64,000 nt of DNA from Luteolibacter sp. (GCA_030696085.1 JAUYNL010000099.1:1-64000); one strand, 5' to 3'; counted from the first letter of the stretch, positions 25,751-35,231 are shown. The notes: generated from the letters alone by a model not told the origin. Made by a program: numbers and translations.

Positions 25751-26659
25751 ATGAATCGCCTGCTCCTGCTCTCCATCATCGCCCTGGTCGCCGCCTGCAA
25801 ACCCGAAGCCGATTCCAAAACCAACGCCGATGCCGGAAAACTCCGCATCCTCGCCTCCTTCCTGCCGGTTCATGCCCACGCCGCCGCCATCGCCGGTGAT
25901 CGTGCCATCGTCCAATCCATCGTCTCCGGTGATGTCGGAGCCCACGGTTATTCTCCGCGCCCGGCTGACATGGAGCGCATCGCACGGGCTGATGTCCTCG
26001 TCTTCAATGGCGCGGGCATGGAACCTTGGCTCGATGATATTGTCCGACATTCTTCGAAAAAGAATCAGAAAAGGGTTGATCTATCGGCCGGCATCGAACT
26101 CATCGCCAACCCGCCCGTTTTCGGTGCGGTCGATTCATCCACCGGCGAAGCAAACCCGCATCTCTGGCTTGATCCCCTCATTGTCATCCGACAGGTGGAA
26201 ATTCTGCGTGACGCACTCGTCGCAGTCGATCCCGAGGGAGCCGGGATCTATCAAATTAACGCCGCCGCCTACATCGCCAGTCTCCGTGGACTCGACGCCG
26301 AATTCAAAAGTATTCTCGGCCCGCTGCCATCCAAGAAACTGGTCACCTTTCATGATGCCTTTCCATATCTCGCAAAACGCTACGGACTCGAATCCATCGG
26401 CTACATCTCCGAGTTTCCCGAGCGCGATCCCGCACCGGCGGAACTCGCCGCCCTCATCGACCGCATACGCGCCTCCGGCGTCAAAGTCATCTTCGCCGAG
26501 ACCGGCTACGAACCCGCACTGCTCCAACGCGTTGCCAGCGAGGCGGGAGCGAAAGTCTCCACCATCGATACCCTGGAAGTCGGCCAAAGTGGTCCCGACG
26601 CCTATCTCTCAGGCATGAGGAAAAACCTCGAATCCCTCCGCACCGCCTTCGCGCCATGA
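25751..26659 (+). CDS. znuA: zinc ABC transporter substrate-binding lipoprotein
   Basis: This is a cluster A-I (TroA/ZnuA) binding protein of 302 residues with a lipobox (ALVAAC) at residue 16. Metal ligands expected from the family are present: His in DVGAHGYSPRPADMERI, His in NPHLWLDP, His in LVTFHDAFPYLAKRYG, and a Glu/Asp near IFAETGYEPA. The Pro-rich EFPERDPAPAELAALI is the usual hinge region. The His-rich loop found in many ZnuA proteins is short here. Overlap of 4 bases with znuC and the surrounding COG0523 genes support zinc rather than manganese, though manganese cannot be excluded. Confidence 0.87.
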   Translation: MNRLLLLSIIALVAACKPEADSKTNADAGKLRILASFLPVHAHAAAIAGDRAIVQSIVSGDVGAHGYSPRPADMERIARADVLVFNGAGMEPWLDDIVRHSSKKNQKRVDLSAGIELIANPPVFGAVDSSTGEANPHLWLDPLIVIRQVEILRDALVAVDPEGAGIYQINAAAYIASLRGLDAEFKSILGPLPSKKLVTFHDAFPYLAKRYGLESIGYISEFPERDPAPAELAALIDRIRASGVKVIFAETGYEPALLQRVASEAGAKVSTIDTLEVGQSGPDAYLSGMRKNLESLRTAFAP

Positions 26660-27309
26660 TTGCCCTTTCACCGCTTCTCGAAACCCGCGAACTCACCCTG
26701 CACCACGGCACGCGTGAGGTGCTCGCCGGTTTTTCCTGCACCATTGATCGCGGTGAGCTGTTAGGCATCAGCGGCCCGAACGGCTGCGGAAAAACCACCT
26801 TGCTCAAGGCCCTTGTCGGCATTCATCAGCAAACATCCGGAACCATCCGCCGCCAGCCCCCCGCCCGGAATCCCGGCTACGTACCGCAACACGCGCCCAT
26901 CGACAGGAACTTCCCGCTCACGGCCTCCGAGTTCCTCGCCATCAACTGCCAGAGCCGCATCCCTTGGATCGGCGGCATCCCGCGCAAGCTCCGCCATGGC
27001 ATCTGCGGAAAACTCGATTGCCTCGGCATCTCCCACCTCGCCACCCGCCCGCTCGGCACGCTCTCCGGCGGCGAACTTCAGAGAGTCCGCATCGCCGCCG
27101 CCCTGCTCGAGGATCCCGCGCTGCTTTTGCTCGACGAACCCTCCAGCCACCTCGATCCCGCCGCGACCGCCAGCCTCAAGCAACTCCTGCTTCATCTCCA
27201 TCAGGAGCACCCTCTCACCCTCGTGGTCGTGTCCCACGACGAACCCTTCATCGATGGACTCGCTACGCGCCGCATCTCGCTGGCAGCACCCTCGCTCGCC
27301 GTCGCCTGA
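26656..27309 (+). CDS. znuC: zinc ABC transporter ATP-binding protein
   Basis: This 217-residue ABC ATPase has Walker A GPNGCGKTT near residue 40, the signature LSGGELQRVRIA near 137, Walker B LLLLDEPSSHLDP and the switch His VVSHDEP. The closest architecture is ZnuC/MntB of metal transporters. It starts 4 bases inside znuA and is followed after 8 bases by the permease gene. Confidence 0.9.
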   Translation: MIALSPLLETRELTLHHGTREVLAGFSCTIDRGELLGISGPNGCGKTTLLKALVGIHQQTSGTIRRQPPARNPGYVPQHAPIDRNFPLTASEFLAINCQSRIPWIGGIPRKLRHGICGKLDCLGISHLATRPLGTLSGGELQRVRIAAALLEDPALLLLDEPSSHLDPAATASLKQLLLHLHQEHPLTLVVVSHDEPFIDGLATRRISLAAPSLAVA

Positions 27310-27317
27310 ATCCCGTC

Positions 27318-28145
27318 ATGCATCTCATCGAGCTGTTCCGCCACGACTTCATGCGCCACGCGCTGATCTCCGGCATTTTGTTAGGCCCGGTGTGCGCCGT
27401 GCTCGGTGTCTTCGTGAACCTGCGGGGCATGGCGTTCTTCAGCGATGCGCTCGCCCACTCGGCAATTACCGGCGTAGCCCTCGGCTTCATGGTCGATACC
27501 TGGACCGGCTGGCAACTCGATCCCACTATTTATGTCCTCATTTTTTCCTGCATGCTCGCGCTCGGCATGGGCTGGATGTCCCAGCGCATGCCGCTTTCCC
27601 GCGATACCATCACCGCCTTCACCTTCACTGGCAGCGTCGCGCTCGGCGTAATCCTCATCTCCCTCCTTGGTAAACACCGCATGCTCGAAGGCCTGCTCTT
27701 CGGCAGCATCTATTCCAACGGCCCCGCCGACATTGCCCGCCAGGCCATCCTCGCCGCCATCGTTCTCCTCTTTTTCCTCACACAACTTCGCCCGCTCACT
27801 CTCGCCACTCTTGATCCGGAACTCGCGCGCGCCCGTGGCGTGCGCCCCGCCTTGCTTCACTATGTGTTTTCCCTGCTAGTCGCCGCCACCGTCGCCGTCG
27901 GCCTCAAAATGCTCGGCGCCCTCCTGCTTGGCGCCCTCATCGTCATGCCCGCCGCCGCTGCCCGCATCGCCTCCACCAACTTCCGCGGCCTTGCCGCCGG
28001 AGCCATCCTGTTAGGACTGCTCGCCCCACCCATCGGCATCGCCGCCTCCGCATCCCTCAACTTGCCCACCGGCCCCTGCATTGTCCTGGTCCACGTCGCC
28101 GCATTGGCAGTCTGCCAGATCATTCACCTCGTCCGTTCCTCCTGA
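27318..28145 (+). CDS. znuB: zinc ABC transporter permease
   Basis: This ABC-3 family permease of 275 residues has about eight hydrophobic segments. Conserved blocks are LRGMAFFSDALAHSAITGVALG (residues 34-55), FTGSVALGVILIS, EGLLFGSI and LLVAATVAVGLKMLGALLLGALIVMPAAAA. It completes ZnuABC. The start is the ATG at 27318; open sequence upstream to 26964 overlaps znuC and is not part of the gene. The next COG0523 gene follows after 11 bases. Confidence 0.9.
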   Translation: MHLIELFRHDFMRHALISGILLGPVCAVLGVFVNLRGMAFFSDALAHSAITGVALGFMVDTWTGWQLDPTIYVLIFSCMLALGMGWMSQRMPLSRDTITAFTFTGSVALGVILISLLGKHRMLEGLLFGSIYSNGPADIARQAILAAIVLLFFLTQLRPLTLATLDPELARARGVRPALLHYVFSLLVAATVAVGLKMLGALLLGALIVMPAAAARIASTNFRGLAAGAILLGLLAPPIGIAASASLNLPTGPCIVLVHVAALAVCQIIHLVRSS

Positions 28146-28156
28146 ATAATTCCCGC

Positions 28157-29110
28157 ATGTCCCCATCTTCCGACCGCATTCCCGTTCTCATCGTCGCCGG
28201 TTTTCTCGGTGCCGGGAAAACCAGCTTTATCCGTGATCTCCTGCCGCGTCTCGTGGGAGGACCTCGCGCGCCCTACGTCATCCTCAATGATTTCCTCAAT
28301 GCCGCCATAGACGCTTTCACTCTCAAAGGTCTTGGTGCGGAAGTTCAAGGACTCGCCGCAGGCTGTGTCTGCTGCGATGACTCCGGCAGCCTGATTGACG
28401 CCATCCTCCGCGTGCCCGTTTCCATCCGCCCGCTCATCATCATCGAGGCCAACGGTACTACCGATCCCTACCGGCTCATCGAGACGCTCACACTCACTGC
28501 CACCTTGCGCGATGTGGTGGGTCCCATCCTGCAGGTCACCATCGTCAACGAATCCCGCTGGGGAAAACGGCTACTCCCGGGGGACAAGCACACCGAGCGC
28601 GCCCAGGTCCGCACCGCCAGTGCCATTCTCACCAACCGCGGCGACACGGCAACCGACAAACAGAAGCGCAAACTCCGCGACGAGTTGTTAGAATTGAATC
28701 CCGGCGCACCCCGACTCGATGCGGATTCCTTCATCGAGCTCCTGCTGCACGAAACTGCCGCCGGATTCCCGCCAGTGCCGGACACCTCCGATTCCATCCC
28801 TCACGTCCATCATCATGTGGCCGTGCATCTGGAGCCTCCCGTGATGAGCGAGGAGGACCTTCGCCAATGGCTCCAGGCACTCCCACGGGACATCCTCCGA
28901 GTGAAGGGACTGGTCCGCATTTCCGACCTGGAAATGTGTTACTTCAACCGCACCGACGATCCTTTTGAGACGCCCCGCATCATCAAGGTCCGCGCCCAGG
29001 AAGGCATGGAACCCGCCGCCGTCTTCATTGGCCCACGGCTCAACGACAAATCCCTCCTCGCCAGTTTTCAAAACAAAAAACCCGAATCATCATTCAGACT
29101 TTCCCTCTGA
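28157..29110 (+). CDS. COG0523-like GTPase, divergent zinc-operon copy 2
   Basis: This 317-residue protein starts MSPSSDRIPVLIVAGFLGAG, with Walker [10 protein letters not shown] near residue 15. Its metal motif is GCVCCDDSG. Where its relatives have NKTD, this copy reads TNRGD near residue 157, so guanine specificity may be relaxed or lost. It has a His-rich segment IPHVHHHVAVHLEPP (near residue 215) that the first and third copies lack, a likely extra metal site. The C-terminal half is shorter than in copies 1 and 3. It sits between znuB and copy 3, so it is co-expressed. Confidence 0.83.
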   Translation: MSPSSDRIPVLIVAGFLGAGKTSFIRDLLPRLVGGPRAPYVILNDFLNAAIDAFTLKGLGAEVQGLAAGCVCCDDSGSLIDAILRVPVSIRPLIIIEANGTTDPYRLIETLTLTATLRDVVGPILQVTIVNESRWGKRLLPGDKHTERAQVRTASAILTNRGDTATDKQKRKLRDELLELNPGAPRLDADSFIELLLHETAAGFPPVPDTSDSIPHVHHHVAVHLEPPVMSEEDLRQWLQALPRDILRVKGLVRISDLEMCYFNRTDDPFETPRIIKVRAQEGMEPAAVFIGPRLNDKSLLASFQNKKPESSFRLSL

Positions 29111-29131
29111 AATACCAATCCATTTCCTAAC

Positions 29132-30343
29132 ATGAATCCAACGCGAAAACTTCCCGTCACCATCCTTTCCGGCTTCCTTGGCGCCGGCAAAACCACCCTG
29201 CTCAACCACATCCTGAAGAACCGCGAGGGTCTCAGGGTGGCAGTCATCGTCAATGACATGAGCGAGGTGAATGTGGATGCGGAGACCCTCCGCCGCGGTG
29301 ATGCCGCGCTTTCCCACACCGAGGAAAAAATGGTGGAGATGTCCAACGGCTGCATCTGCTGCACGCTGCGGGAGGATCTCATGTTGGAAGTCACGCGGCT
29401 TGCGCATGAAGGCCGTTTCGATGCGCTGCTCATCGAGTCCACCGGGGTTTCCGAACCCATGCCAGTGGCGGAAACATTCACCTTCCGCGATGAAAACGGC
29501 AGTTCGCTTTCCGACCTCGCGGGCATCGACTGCATGGTCACCGTGGTGGATGCGCCGAATTTTCTCCGCGACTATTGCGGCACGGATCAGCTCAAAGACC
29601 GGAACCAACAGATCGGGGAGGAGGATGAACGAACGCTGGTTGATTTGCTCACCGATCAGATCGAGTTCGCCAACATCGTCATCGTGAACAAAACGGACTG
29701 CGTGACGGCGGAAGATCTCGCCACAGTCACCGGCATGGCGCGCTCTCTCAATCCGAAGGCGCGGGTGATCGAAACGAGCCATGGCACGGTGAGCCCCGGC
29801 AGCATTCTCAACACCGGCCTATACTCTCAGGCAGAGGCGGAGCAAACCCCGGGCTGGCTCGATTCGCTCGTTCATCACACGCCGGAAACCGAGGAGTATG
29901 GCATCTCGAATTTCATCTATCAGCGCCGCCGCCCCTTTCATCCCGCGCGTTTCCACAAGCTGCTTGGCATCGAGTGGCCCGGAGTCATTCGTTCAAAAGG
30001 TATTTTCTGGCTCGCCTCGCGCCCGGACTTCGCGGGCTTCTGGTCGCAGGCTGGAGCCATTGCGCGGAACTCGTGTGCCGGGCGTTTCTGGGCCGCTATC
30101 CCGGAAAACGACAGGCCCTCCGATTCGGATGCAGTAGCGGCTCTCCGGCGCGCTTGGAAGGAACCATGGGGCGACCGCCGCCAGGAAATCGTCCTCATCG
30201 GCCAGGGACTCGACCGGGAAGCGCTCGAAGCCATGCTCGACGAGGCGATCCTAACAGACAAGGAGTTCGCCTGCGGCCCGCCCGCCTGGGCGGCCATCCC
30301 CGATCCGTTCCCCGTTTGGTCGCTCGCACCCGTGCTTTCCTGA
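29132..30343 (+). CDS. COG0523 (CobW/ZigA-type) GTPase, zinc-operon copy 3
   Basis: This 403-residue G3E GTPase has [20 protein letters not shown] (Walker A), [13 protein letters not shown] (CxCC), [15 protein letters not shown], and [12 protein letters not shown] (guanine motif). The second half, with [16 protein letters not shown] and [12 protein letters not shown], is the CobW_C region of the YciC/ZigA branch. It differs clearly from copy 1, so these are distinct subfamilies rather than a recent duplication. It starts 21 bases after copy 2 and ends 3 bases before the pseudopilin gene. Confidence 0.88.
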   Translation: MNPTRKLPVTILSGFLGAGKTTLLNHILKNREGLRVAVIVNDMSEVNVDAETLRRGDAALSHTEEKMVEMSNGCICCTLREDLMLEVTRLAHEGRFDALLIESTGVSEPMPVAETFTFRDENGSSLSDLAGIDCMVTVVDAPNFLRDYCGTDQLKDRNQQIGEEDERTLVDLLTDQIEFANIVIVNKTDCVTAEDLATVTGMARSLNPKARVIETSHGTVSPGSILNTGLYSQAEAEQTPGWLDSLVHHTPETEEYGISNFIYQRRRPFHPARFHKLLGIEWPGVIRSKGIFWLASRPDFAGFWSQAGAIARNSCAGRFWAAIPENDRPSDSDAVAALRRAWKEPWGDRRQEIVLIGQGLDREALEAMLDEAILTDKEFACGPPAWAAIPDPFPVWSLAPVLS

Positions 30344-30346
30344 ATC

Positions 30347-31066
30347 ATGCTTCGCCGTCATCCCATGCTCATTTCTCGCAAGCCGGGTTTCACGCTGGTG
30401 GAACTTCTCATCGTCATTGTCGTCGTCGCCACCCTGGCGACCTTGGTCGCGATGGGTGCTCGTTCCGCGCTGCTCGCGTCCCAAGAGGCGAAGTGCATCT
30501 CCAACCTGCGCAACATCGGTATCGCATTGCATCTCCATGCCGCCGATCATGGCGGCTCCTTCCCGGAAACCTCGCACACCGCCATACTCGATAAAGCATG
30601 GATCACGACACTTGAGGACTACCTCGGCGACTATGACGAAATCCGCGTCTGCCCAGGCGATCCTCGGCGCGACGAGCGCCTTGCCGCCGGGGGAACCAGC
30701 TACCTGCTCAACAACTTCATTTTCGTTCCCGAAGTCGACCCGTGGGGCGAGTTGCTCGGTCCCGCCCTCAACCGTCCGGCGGCCATCCCCGAGCCTGCGA
30801 GGACCATCCTGGTTTTCACCTGCGCCGACCGCGTGGGCACGGGGCCCGGCAACGACCATACCCATTCCAGTCTGTGGACGAATTGGCGCGGTGTTTGTGC
30901 CGACATCGCACCCGGTCGTTTCGGCAGTGGCGGCGACCCGCATGCCGCCCAAGGCCGCGCCAACTACCTGTATGCCGACAACCGCGTGGAATCGATCCCC
31001 GCTGCCGAGATCAAACGCAAAACCGACTCTGGTATCAACATCGCCCAAGTTCCCGGAATCCCATGA
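30347..31066 (+). CDS. pseudopilin-like protein in the zinc operon
   Basis: A short basic leader precedes the type IV prepilin signal GFTLVELLIVIVVVATLATL, so the protein should be cleaved and methylated by a prepilin peptidase. The remaining 200 residues look like the DUF1559-style pseudopilins common in Planctomycetes and Verrucomicrobia: CISNLRNIGIALHLHAADHGG, RVCPGDPRRD and, near the end, ANYLYADNRVESI. Histidines occur in NDHTHSSLW and DPHAAQG. It overlaps the downstream anchor-M gene by 4 bases, so the two are translationally coupled. A role in exporting or displaying that protein is an inference. Confidence 0.75.
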   Translation: MLRRHPMLISRKPGFTLVELLIVIVVVATLATLVAMGARSALLASQEAKCISNLRNIGIALHLHAADHGGSFPETSHTAILDKAWITTLEDYLGDYDEIRVCPGDPRRDERLAAGGTSYLLNNFIFVPEVDPWGELLGPALNRPAAIPEPARTILVFTCADRVGTGPGNDHTHSSLWTNWRGVCADIAPGRFGSGGDPHAAQGRANYLYADNRVESIPAAEIKRKTDSGINIAQVPGIP

Positions 31067-32244
31067 AAAGACTAAAATACGCAATCATCCTGTGCCTTGC
31101 CCCGAGCCCCTTGCACGCCGGACTGGTTCCGCTCGGCGAACATGTGGACATCCGCTCCCATTTCGTCGCTGGCGCATGGAACAACGTTTTACGCGTCGAT
31201 AGCCGCCCCGCTCCCCATGACCCCGCCGAGGCGTTCCTGCCGCTCTCCGACAAGCCCTACATCTCAAGCAATCCCACCATTTCGGGTTCCCGCCAGACGC
31301 AACCATCCTCTTCCTCCTTCGCCTTCACCGGCGCGCAACCCGGCGATCCGATCTGGACCGCCATTCAGGGCACTCCCGGCATTGGCGAGGCTTGGCCGGG
31401 ATTCGACAACGACCAACCTTTCGGCACTTTCGGTTCTTACATTCCTGCCGATCTGAGAGTGTCTCAGGAAAACCCGCGCCCTTGGCTCAAGATCACGCTT
31501 GCGGGCTACCAGCCGCCTCCCGGGAAAGCCTCGCACTTTTCGATGTGGAACTCCACAAGCGGGAAACCACCGACCGTATGGATGTCCACCTTTGACGCCA
31601 ACATCGAAAATGCCTACTACTTCGCCGAAGGCTCCCACACCCACGTCTGGTGGGGATTCACCGCGCAGGGCATTCACAAGATCACCTTGCAATCATCTGC
31701 ATTCCTCGGGCCCGGAGCCACCAATCCCACCGGCCCCGGCGATCCCTTCACCGTGGTCTTCGCCGTCGGCACGATGGCCCGCTGGCAGGCCGTATGGTTC
31801 GATGCGGCGGAGTTGGACGATCCGGCGGTATCCGGGCTCTTTGCGGATGCCGATGGCGACGGGCTTTCCAATTTCATCGAATACGCCTTCGGCACCCACC
31901 CCAGGTCCGGCGCTTCCGTGCCGCTCGCGGACGGTCTCGGCTTGCCGTTGTTCTCCCTCAGCGAGGAAAGCGGCACCGTCTATCAGACACTCACCTATCC
32001 CCGCCGGCGCGCCGGAGAGCGCACCGCACCCGAGCTCTATCAGCCGCTGTTTGCCGACAGCCCGGCCGGGCCATGGACTGACGCCGGTGTGACTAGCACC
32101 GCCGTGGACTTCCCCCCATCCCAAACCACATTGAATGCGGATTGGGAACTCGTGACCAGCCGCCGCCCGGTTCCTTCCGGTTCCTCATCCGGTTTCGGCC
32201 GGGTGGCGGTGACACCCGGGGACGGATTTGCTGTCCAGCCATAA
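31063..32244 (+). CDS. secreted protein with choice-of-anchor M domain, last gene of the zinc operon
   Basis: The 393-residue protein has a signal peptide (MKRLKYAIILCLAPSPLHA). The anchor M (TIGR03769-like) core lies near residues 190-215: YYFAEGSHTHVWWGFTAQGI, matching the SHTH motif of the PEP-CTERM protein at the other end of the locus. The C-terminal part has DADGDGLSNFIEYAFGTHP, a calcium-type motif typical of verrucomicrobial secreted proteins. No PEP-CTERM tail is visible, so it may be secreted or held by another means. Its position after ZnuABC and COG0523 genes suggests surface zinc capture; specificity is inferred. Confidence 0.75.
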   Translation: MKRLKYAIILCLAPSPLHAGLVPLGEHVDIRSHFVAGAWNNVLRVDSRPAPHDPAEAFLPLSDKPYISSNPTISGSRQTQPSSSSFAFTGAQPGDPIWTAIQGTPGIGEAWPGFDNDQPFGTFGSYIPADLRVSQENPRPWLKITLAGYQPPPGKASHFSMWNSTSGKPPTVWMSTFDANIENAYYFAEGSHTHVWWGFTAQGIHKITLQSSAFLGPGATNPTGPGDPFTVVFAVGTMARWQAVWFDAAELDDPAVSGLFADADGDGLSNFIEYAFGTHPRSGASVPLADGLGLPLFSLSEESGTVYQTLTYPRRRAGERTAPELYQPLFADSPAGPWTDAGVTSTAVDFPPSQTTLNADWELVTSRRPVPSGSSSGFGRVAVTPGDGFAVQP

Positions 32245-32247
32245 GCG

Positions 32248-32988
32248 TCATCCGGGCTTCGCGTCCTCTGCGAGCACCTTTCCTAACAGGGAGATCATCG
32301 CCTGCGCGGCCTGTCTGCCGGTTTCGACCACTTCGTGATGATCGAGCGGTGTGGCGGAAATGCCCGCAGCCCAGTTGGTGAGACAGGAGAACGCGGCGAC
32401 CGACAGGCCCAACGAGCGGGCTTGGATGGTTTCGAGCACCGTGCTCATGCCCACGGCATCCGCGCCGATGGTGTGGAGCATGCGCACTTCGGCCGGTGTT
32501 TCATACTGCGGTCCGCGCAAGCCGGCATAGACACCCTCGTGCAGCGGCATGGCCAGTGCGAGTGCCGCCTTGCGGAATACGGCGCACCACGCGGGATCAT
32601 AAGCGGCGCTCATATCGACGAAATCCGCTCCTTCGAGCGGCGAGGCTCCCGTTAGATTGAGGTGATCGCAAAACATCATCCAGGTCCCTGGATGGAAATC
32701 CGGGTTCAGGGTGCCGGCGGCATTTGTGAGGATGAGGCGTTTGATCCCCTGCCCCGCCATCCAGCGCACACCGGCCGTGACCGTTTGCGGCGAGTGGCCT
32801 TCGTAAAGATGGACCCGGCCTTTCATCAGAACGACCGGCGAGCCGCCCAGGCTTCCAAAAACAAACTTTCCCGAGTGGCCCGGAACCGTGGAGGCCGGCA
32901 GCCCTGCCACCGCGAAGGACACCTCGCGCTCGACCTCCACCGCATCCGCCAGTGGCCCCAATCCTGATCCCAATACGATTCCTGTCAT
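32248..32988 (-). CDS. purine nucleoside phosphorylase
   Basis: This trimeric-type (PNP/MTAP superfamily) phosphorylase of 246 residues splits purine nucleosides with phosphate. Motifs seen: GIVLGSGLGPLAD at the N-terminus, GHSGKFVFG, MKGRVHLYEGHS, LTNAAGTLNPDFHPG, GLRGPQYETPAEVRM and the VGMSTVLE substrate region. The spacing is 4 bases from the convergent zinc operon. Expected to serve purine salvage; it is a different family member from the MTAP-like gene at 55.5 kb. Confidence 0.92.
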   Translation of the reverse strand: MTGIVLGSGLGPLADAVEVEREVSFAVAGLPASTVPGHSGKFVFGSLGGSPVVLMKGRVHLYEGHSPQTVTAGVRWMAGQGIKRLILTNAAGTLNPDFHPGTWMMFCDHLNLTGASPLEGADFVDMSAAYDPAWCAVFRKAALALAMPLHEGVYAGLRGPQYETPAEVRMLHTIGADAVGMSTVLETIQARSLGLSVAAFSCLTNWAAGISATPLDHHEVVETGRQAAQAMISLLGKVLAEDAKPG

Positions 32989-33101
32989 GCAATCGAGCGT
33001 AACAAACCGATTTCAAACGGCCACCCTGTTTCCAGGCCAGTCCTGTATTGCAATTCGCGCTTGGGTTGCCACTGCGGCCTGCAATAGGGTGCCCCCGCCC
33101 C

Positions 33102-34580
33102 ATGTCCGCGCCGAATCTCAGTGAAAAACTCCTCGCCTCGGTGTCGCGGGATTTTTTCCGGCCACTCACCCGGCCCTCGGCGGCGATTTACGTCGATTGC
33201 GCGGAACGCCTGGCCGATGTCGCGGGCGAGGCCGGGCGCATTCCTCAATCGGAATCCATCGCCCTGATTCGCGAAATTCTTGCCGCCCATCCGGACATCG
33301 TGCTCGCCGACGACGAAGGAGCGACCCTGCGCGATGCCCGCCAGCGGGCCGGACAGATTTTCAACCGCCTCTGCGATGCCAAATGGCTGGAAGATCAGCA
33401 GCTCGGCCTGCATGAACGCTGGACACTCGTTTCCCCCGGACTCCGGCCGCTGCTCCGGCTGCTGCGCGAACTCGCGGAGGATGAAATCGCCGAGTTGAAA
33501 ACCTTCGCCGATACCGTGCGCGGCGTTTGCGAAACCCTCGAACGTCCCGGCATTCTGGATGCGCGCATTCAGGAACCGGACGCCCTCCGCGCCACCGTCA
33601 CCGACGTCAACTCGCGCCTCGAAAGCGCGATCATCCAGCTCCACGGCGTGGAGAAACTCATCTCGCTTTTCGACCGCCGCCAGCGCCTCAGTGAGTCGCC
33701 GGCAGAAACCCTGCGCCTGCTCTACGCCGAGTTTGGCGCGGGCCAGCACATGGTTTGTTACGATGCACTCCGAAGAAACGGCCTGCTTCCCAGACTCCAG
33801 GTGCTGCGCTCGCAAGTCGCTGATCGCCGCGATGATCCGCTGGTCAAAGCGCGCCTCGCCCAAGGACTCGCCGACCACTATCACTGGGATGAAACCGAGG
33901 CCTATCACCGTGCCGAGAAAACCCTGCGCGAGCTCGAACACCGGCTCGCCGCCATCCGCCACGTCGCCGATGCCATCGACGCCCGAATGGCATCGTTCAA
34001 CCAGCTATCCCAACAACGCTACCGCTATCAGACCGAACTCCGCGGCCGCCGCCCGGAAATCGTCAAAGCCTATTGCGATGCCATCAACGCCGCCCACGAA
34101 GGCAGCCGTCTCGGCGCCATGCGCGAGACCTCGCCGGACTTCGCGCCGCTCATCCCCGAAGTCCGCTTCTTCTTCGGCACCGAATCACTCGCCCGCACCC
34201 GCCGGACCAAGGCTCCTGCGGATCTAACATTCGTAGGCGAGTCCGATGGCCATGACGAATCCGCAGCGGACACGCTCGCCTCCTTGCGCGAACGCCAGCG
34301 GCTCGCCCTCACTCCGCAACGCGCCGCCCGCCTCGTCGCGCGTCTGCTGCCGGGAAAAACCAGTTCTCTCTCCACCTCCGATTTCAACTCCGCGGATCTC
34401 GATGAAATGCTCGATCTGTTAGCCGTTGCCGCCTACGAACATGCCTTCACAGCCGATGGCAAACGCGTGAAATGGCGCGTCACCGGCCCCGGTAAAGACG
34501 CGGGTCTCACCCCCGAACAAATCCCCACCGACCCCCACGCCGCCTGGAACATCGATCGATTCACCATCCAGAAAATCTGA
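33102..34580 (+). CDS. jetA: Wadjet defence protein JetA
   Basis: JetA is the kleisin-like subunit of Wadjet, an SMC-type complex that detects and cuts small circular DNA such as plasmids. The 492-residue protein has no transmembrane segment. Its N-terminal 130 residues look like the winged-helix part, and residues 260-330 are helical and likely coiled coil (KTLRELEHRLAAIRHVADAID). The call rests mainly on the following jetB, jetC and jetD genes in canonical order. The start at 33102 (MSAPNLSEKLL) is chosen over the TTG at 33048. I cannot settle the Wadjet type. Confidence 0.8.
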   Translation: MSAPNLSEKLLASVSRDFFRPLTRPSAAIYVDCAERLADVAGEAGRIPQSESIALIREILAAHPDIVLADDEGATLRDARQRAGQIFNRLCDAKWLEDQQLGLHERWTLVSPGLRPLLRLLRELAEDEIAELKTFADTVRGVCETLERPGILDARIQEPDALRATVTDVNSRLESAIIQLHGVEKLISLFDRRQRLSESPAETLRLLYAEFGAGQHMVCYDALRRNGLLPRLQVLRSQVADRRDDPLVKARLAQGLADHYHWDETEAYHRAEKTLRELEHRLAAIRHVADAIDARMASFNQLSQQRYRYQTELRGRRPEIVKAYCDAINAAHEGSRLGAMRETSPDFAPLIPEVRFFFGTESLARTRRTKAPADLTFVGESDGHDESAADTLASLRERQRLALTPQRAARLVARLLPGKTSSLSTSDFNSADLDEMLDLLAVAAYEHAFTADGKRVKWRVTGPGKDAGLTPEQIPTDPHAAWNIDRFTIQKI

Positions 34581-34607
34581 ATCTCAAGCTCCAATCTCCA
34601 ATCCCCC

Positions 34608-35231
34608 ATGTCCGATCCCCACTGGCCGCGATTCTGGCCCGATGTTCCTGAAGAAGACCGACCCGCGATCCGCGAGATCCTCGCCGAGTTGTTAGGGCGT
34701 GGCACACTCCTCGGCGGCAGCGGATCGGGCCGCGACCATTTCCTGCTCGCCCGCGACCATTATCGCGGCCACCTGAGCGACTACCTCGCGCCGCTCGGCC
34801 TCGAACTCATCATCGACGACGATTTCTCCCTGCTCCAAGCCCGTCCGCGCCCGGAGACCTGCCACTTGCTTTCTCACTTCACCAAGGACGAAACGCTCGT
34901 CCTGCTCGTGCTTTGGCGCGTCTGGGACGATCACCGCACCAACGAAGCCGCCAGCGCCGTGATCCTGACGGTCGATGAACTCTGGACCCGCTTCCGCAAC
35001 ACCTTCGACAAGATCGATCCACCCGAGAAAACCCATCTCGATGCCTTGTTAGGACGCATGAAACGCCACCGCCTCATCCGCACCCACAAACCGGAAGGCA
35101 CAGTGCAACTCGGCGAGACGCTCATCGAAGTGCTGCCCAGCCTGCCCCGCGTGATTCCCTTCGACAGCCTTGAATCCTGCCTCGCCCGAGCCGCCCTCTA
35201 TCAGCCCACCGAACCCACTCCGGAAGCCTGA
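34608..35231 (+). CDS. jetB: Wadjet defence protein JetB
   Basis: JetB is the small KITE-like subunit of the Wadjet SMC complex (DUF4194 family). It has 207 residues; PETCHLLSHFTKDETLVLLVLWRVWDDHR and MKRHRLIRTHKPEGTVQLGETLIEVLPSLPRVI match the winged-helix core and C-terminal part of the family. It lies 27 bases after jetA and its stop is 1 base before the jetC start, so the operon is tight. Confidence 0.82.
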   Translation: MSDPHWPRFWPDVPEEDRPAIREILAELLGRGTLLGGSGSGRDHFLLARDHYRGHLSDYLAPLGLELIIDDDFSLLQARPRPETCHLLSHFTKDETLVLLVLWRVWDDHRTNEAASAVILTVDELWTRFRNTFDKIDPPEKTHLDALLGRMKRHRLIRTHKPEGTVQLGETLIEVLPSLPRVIPFDSLESCLARAALYQPTEPTPEA

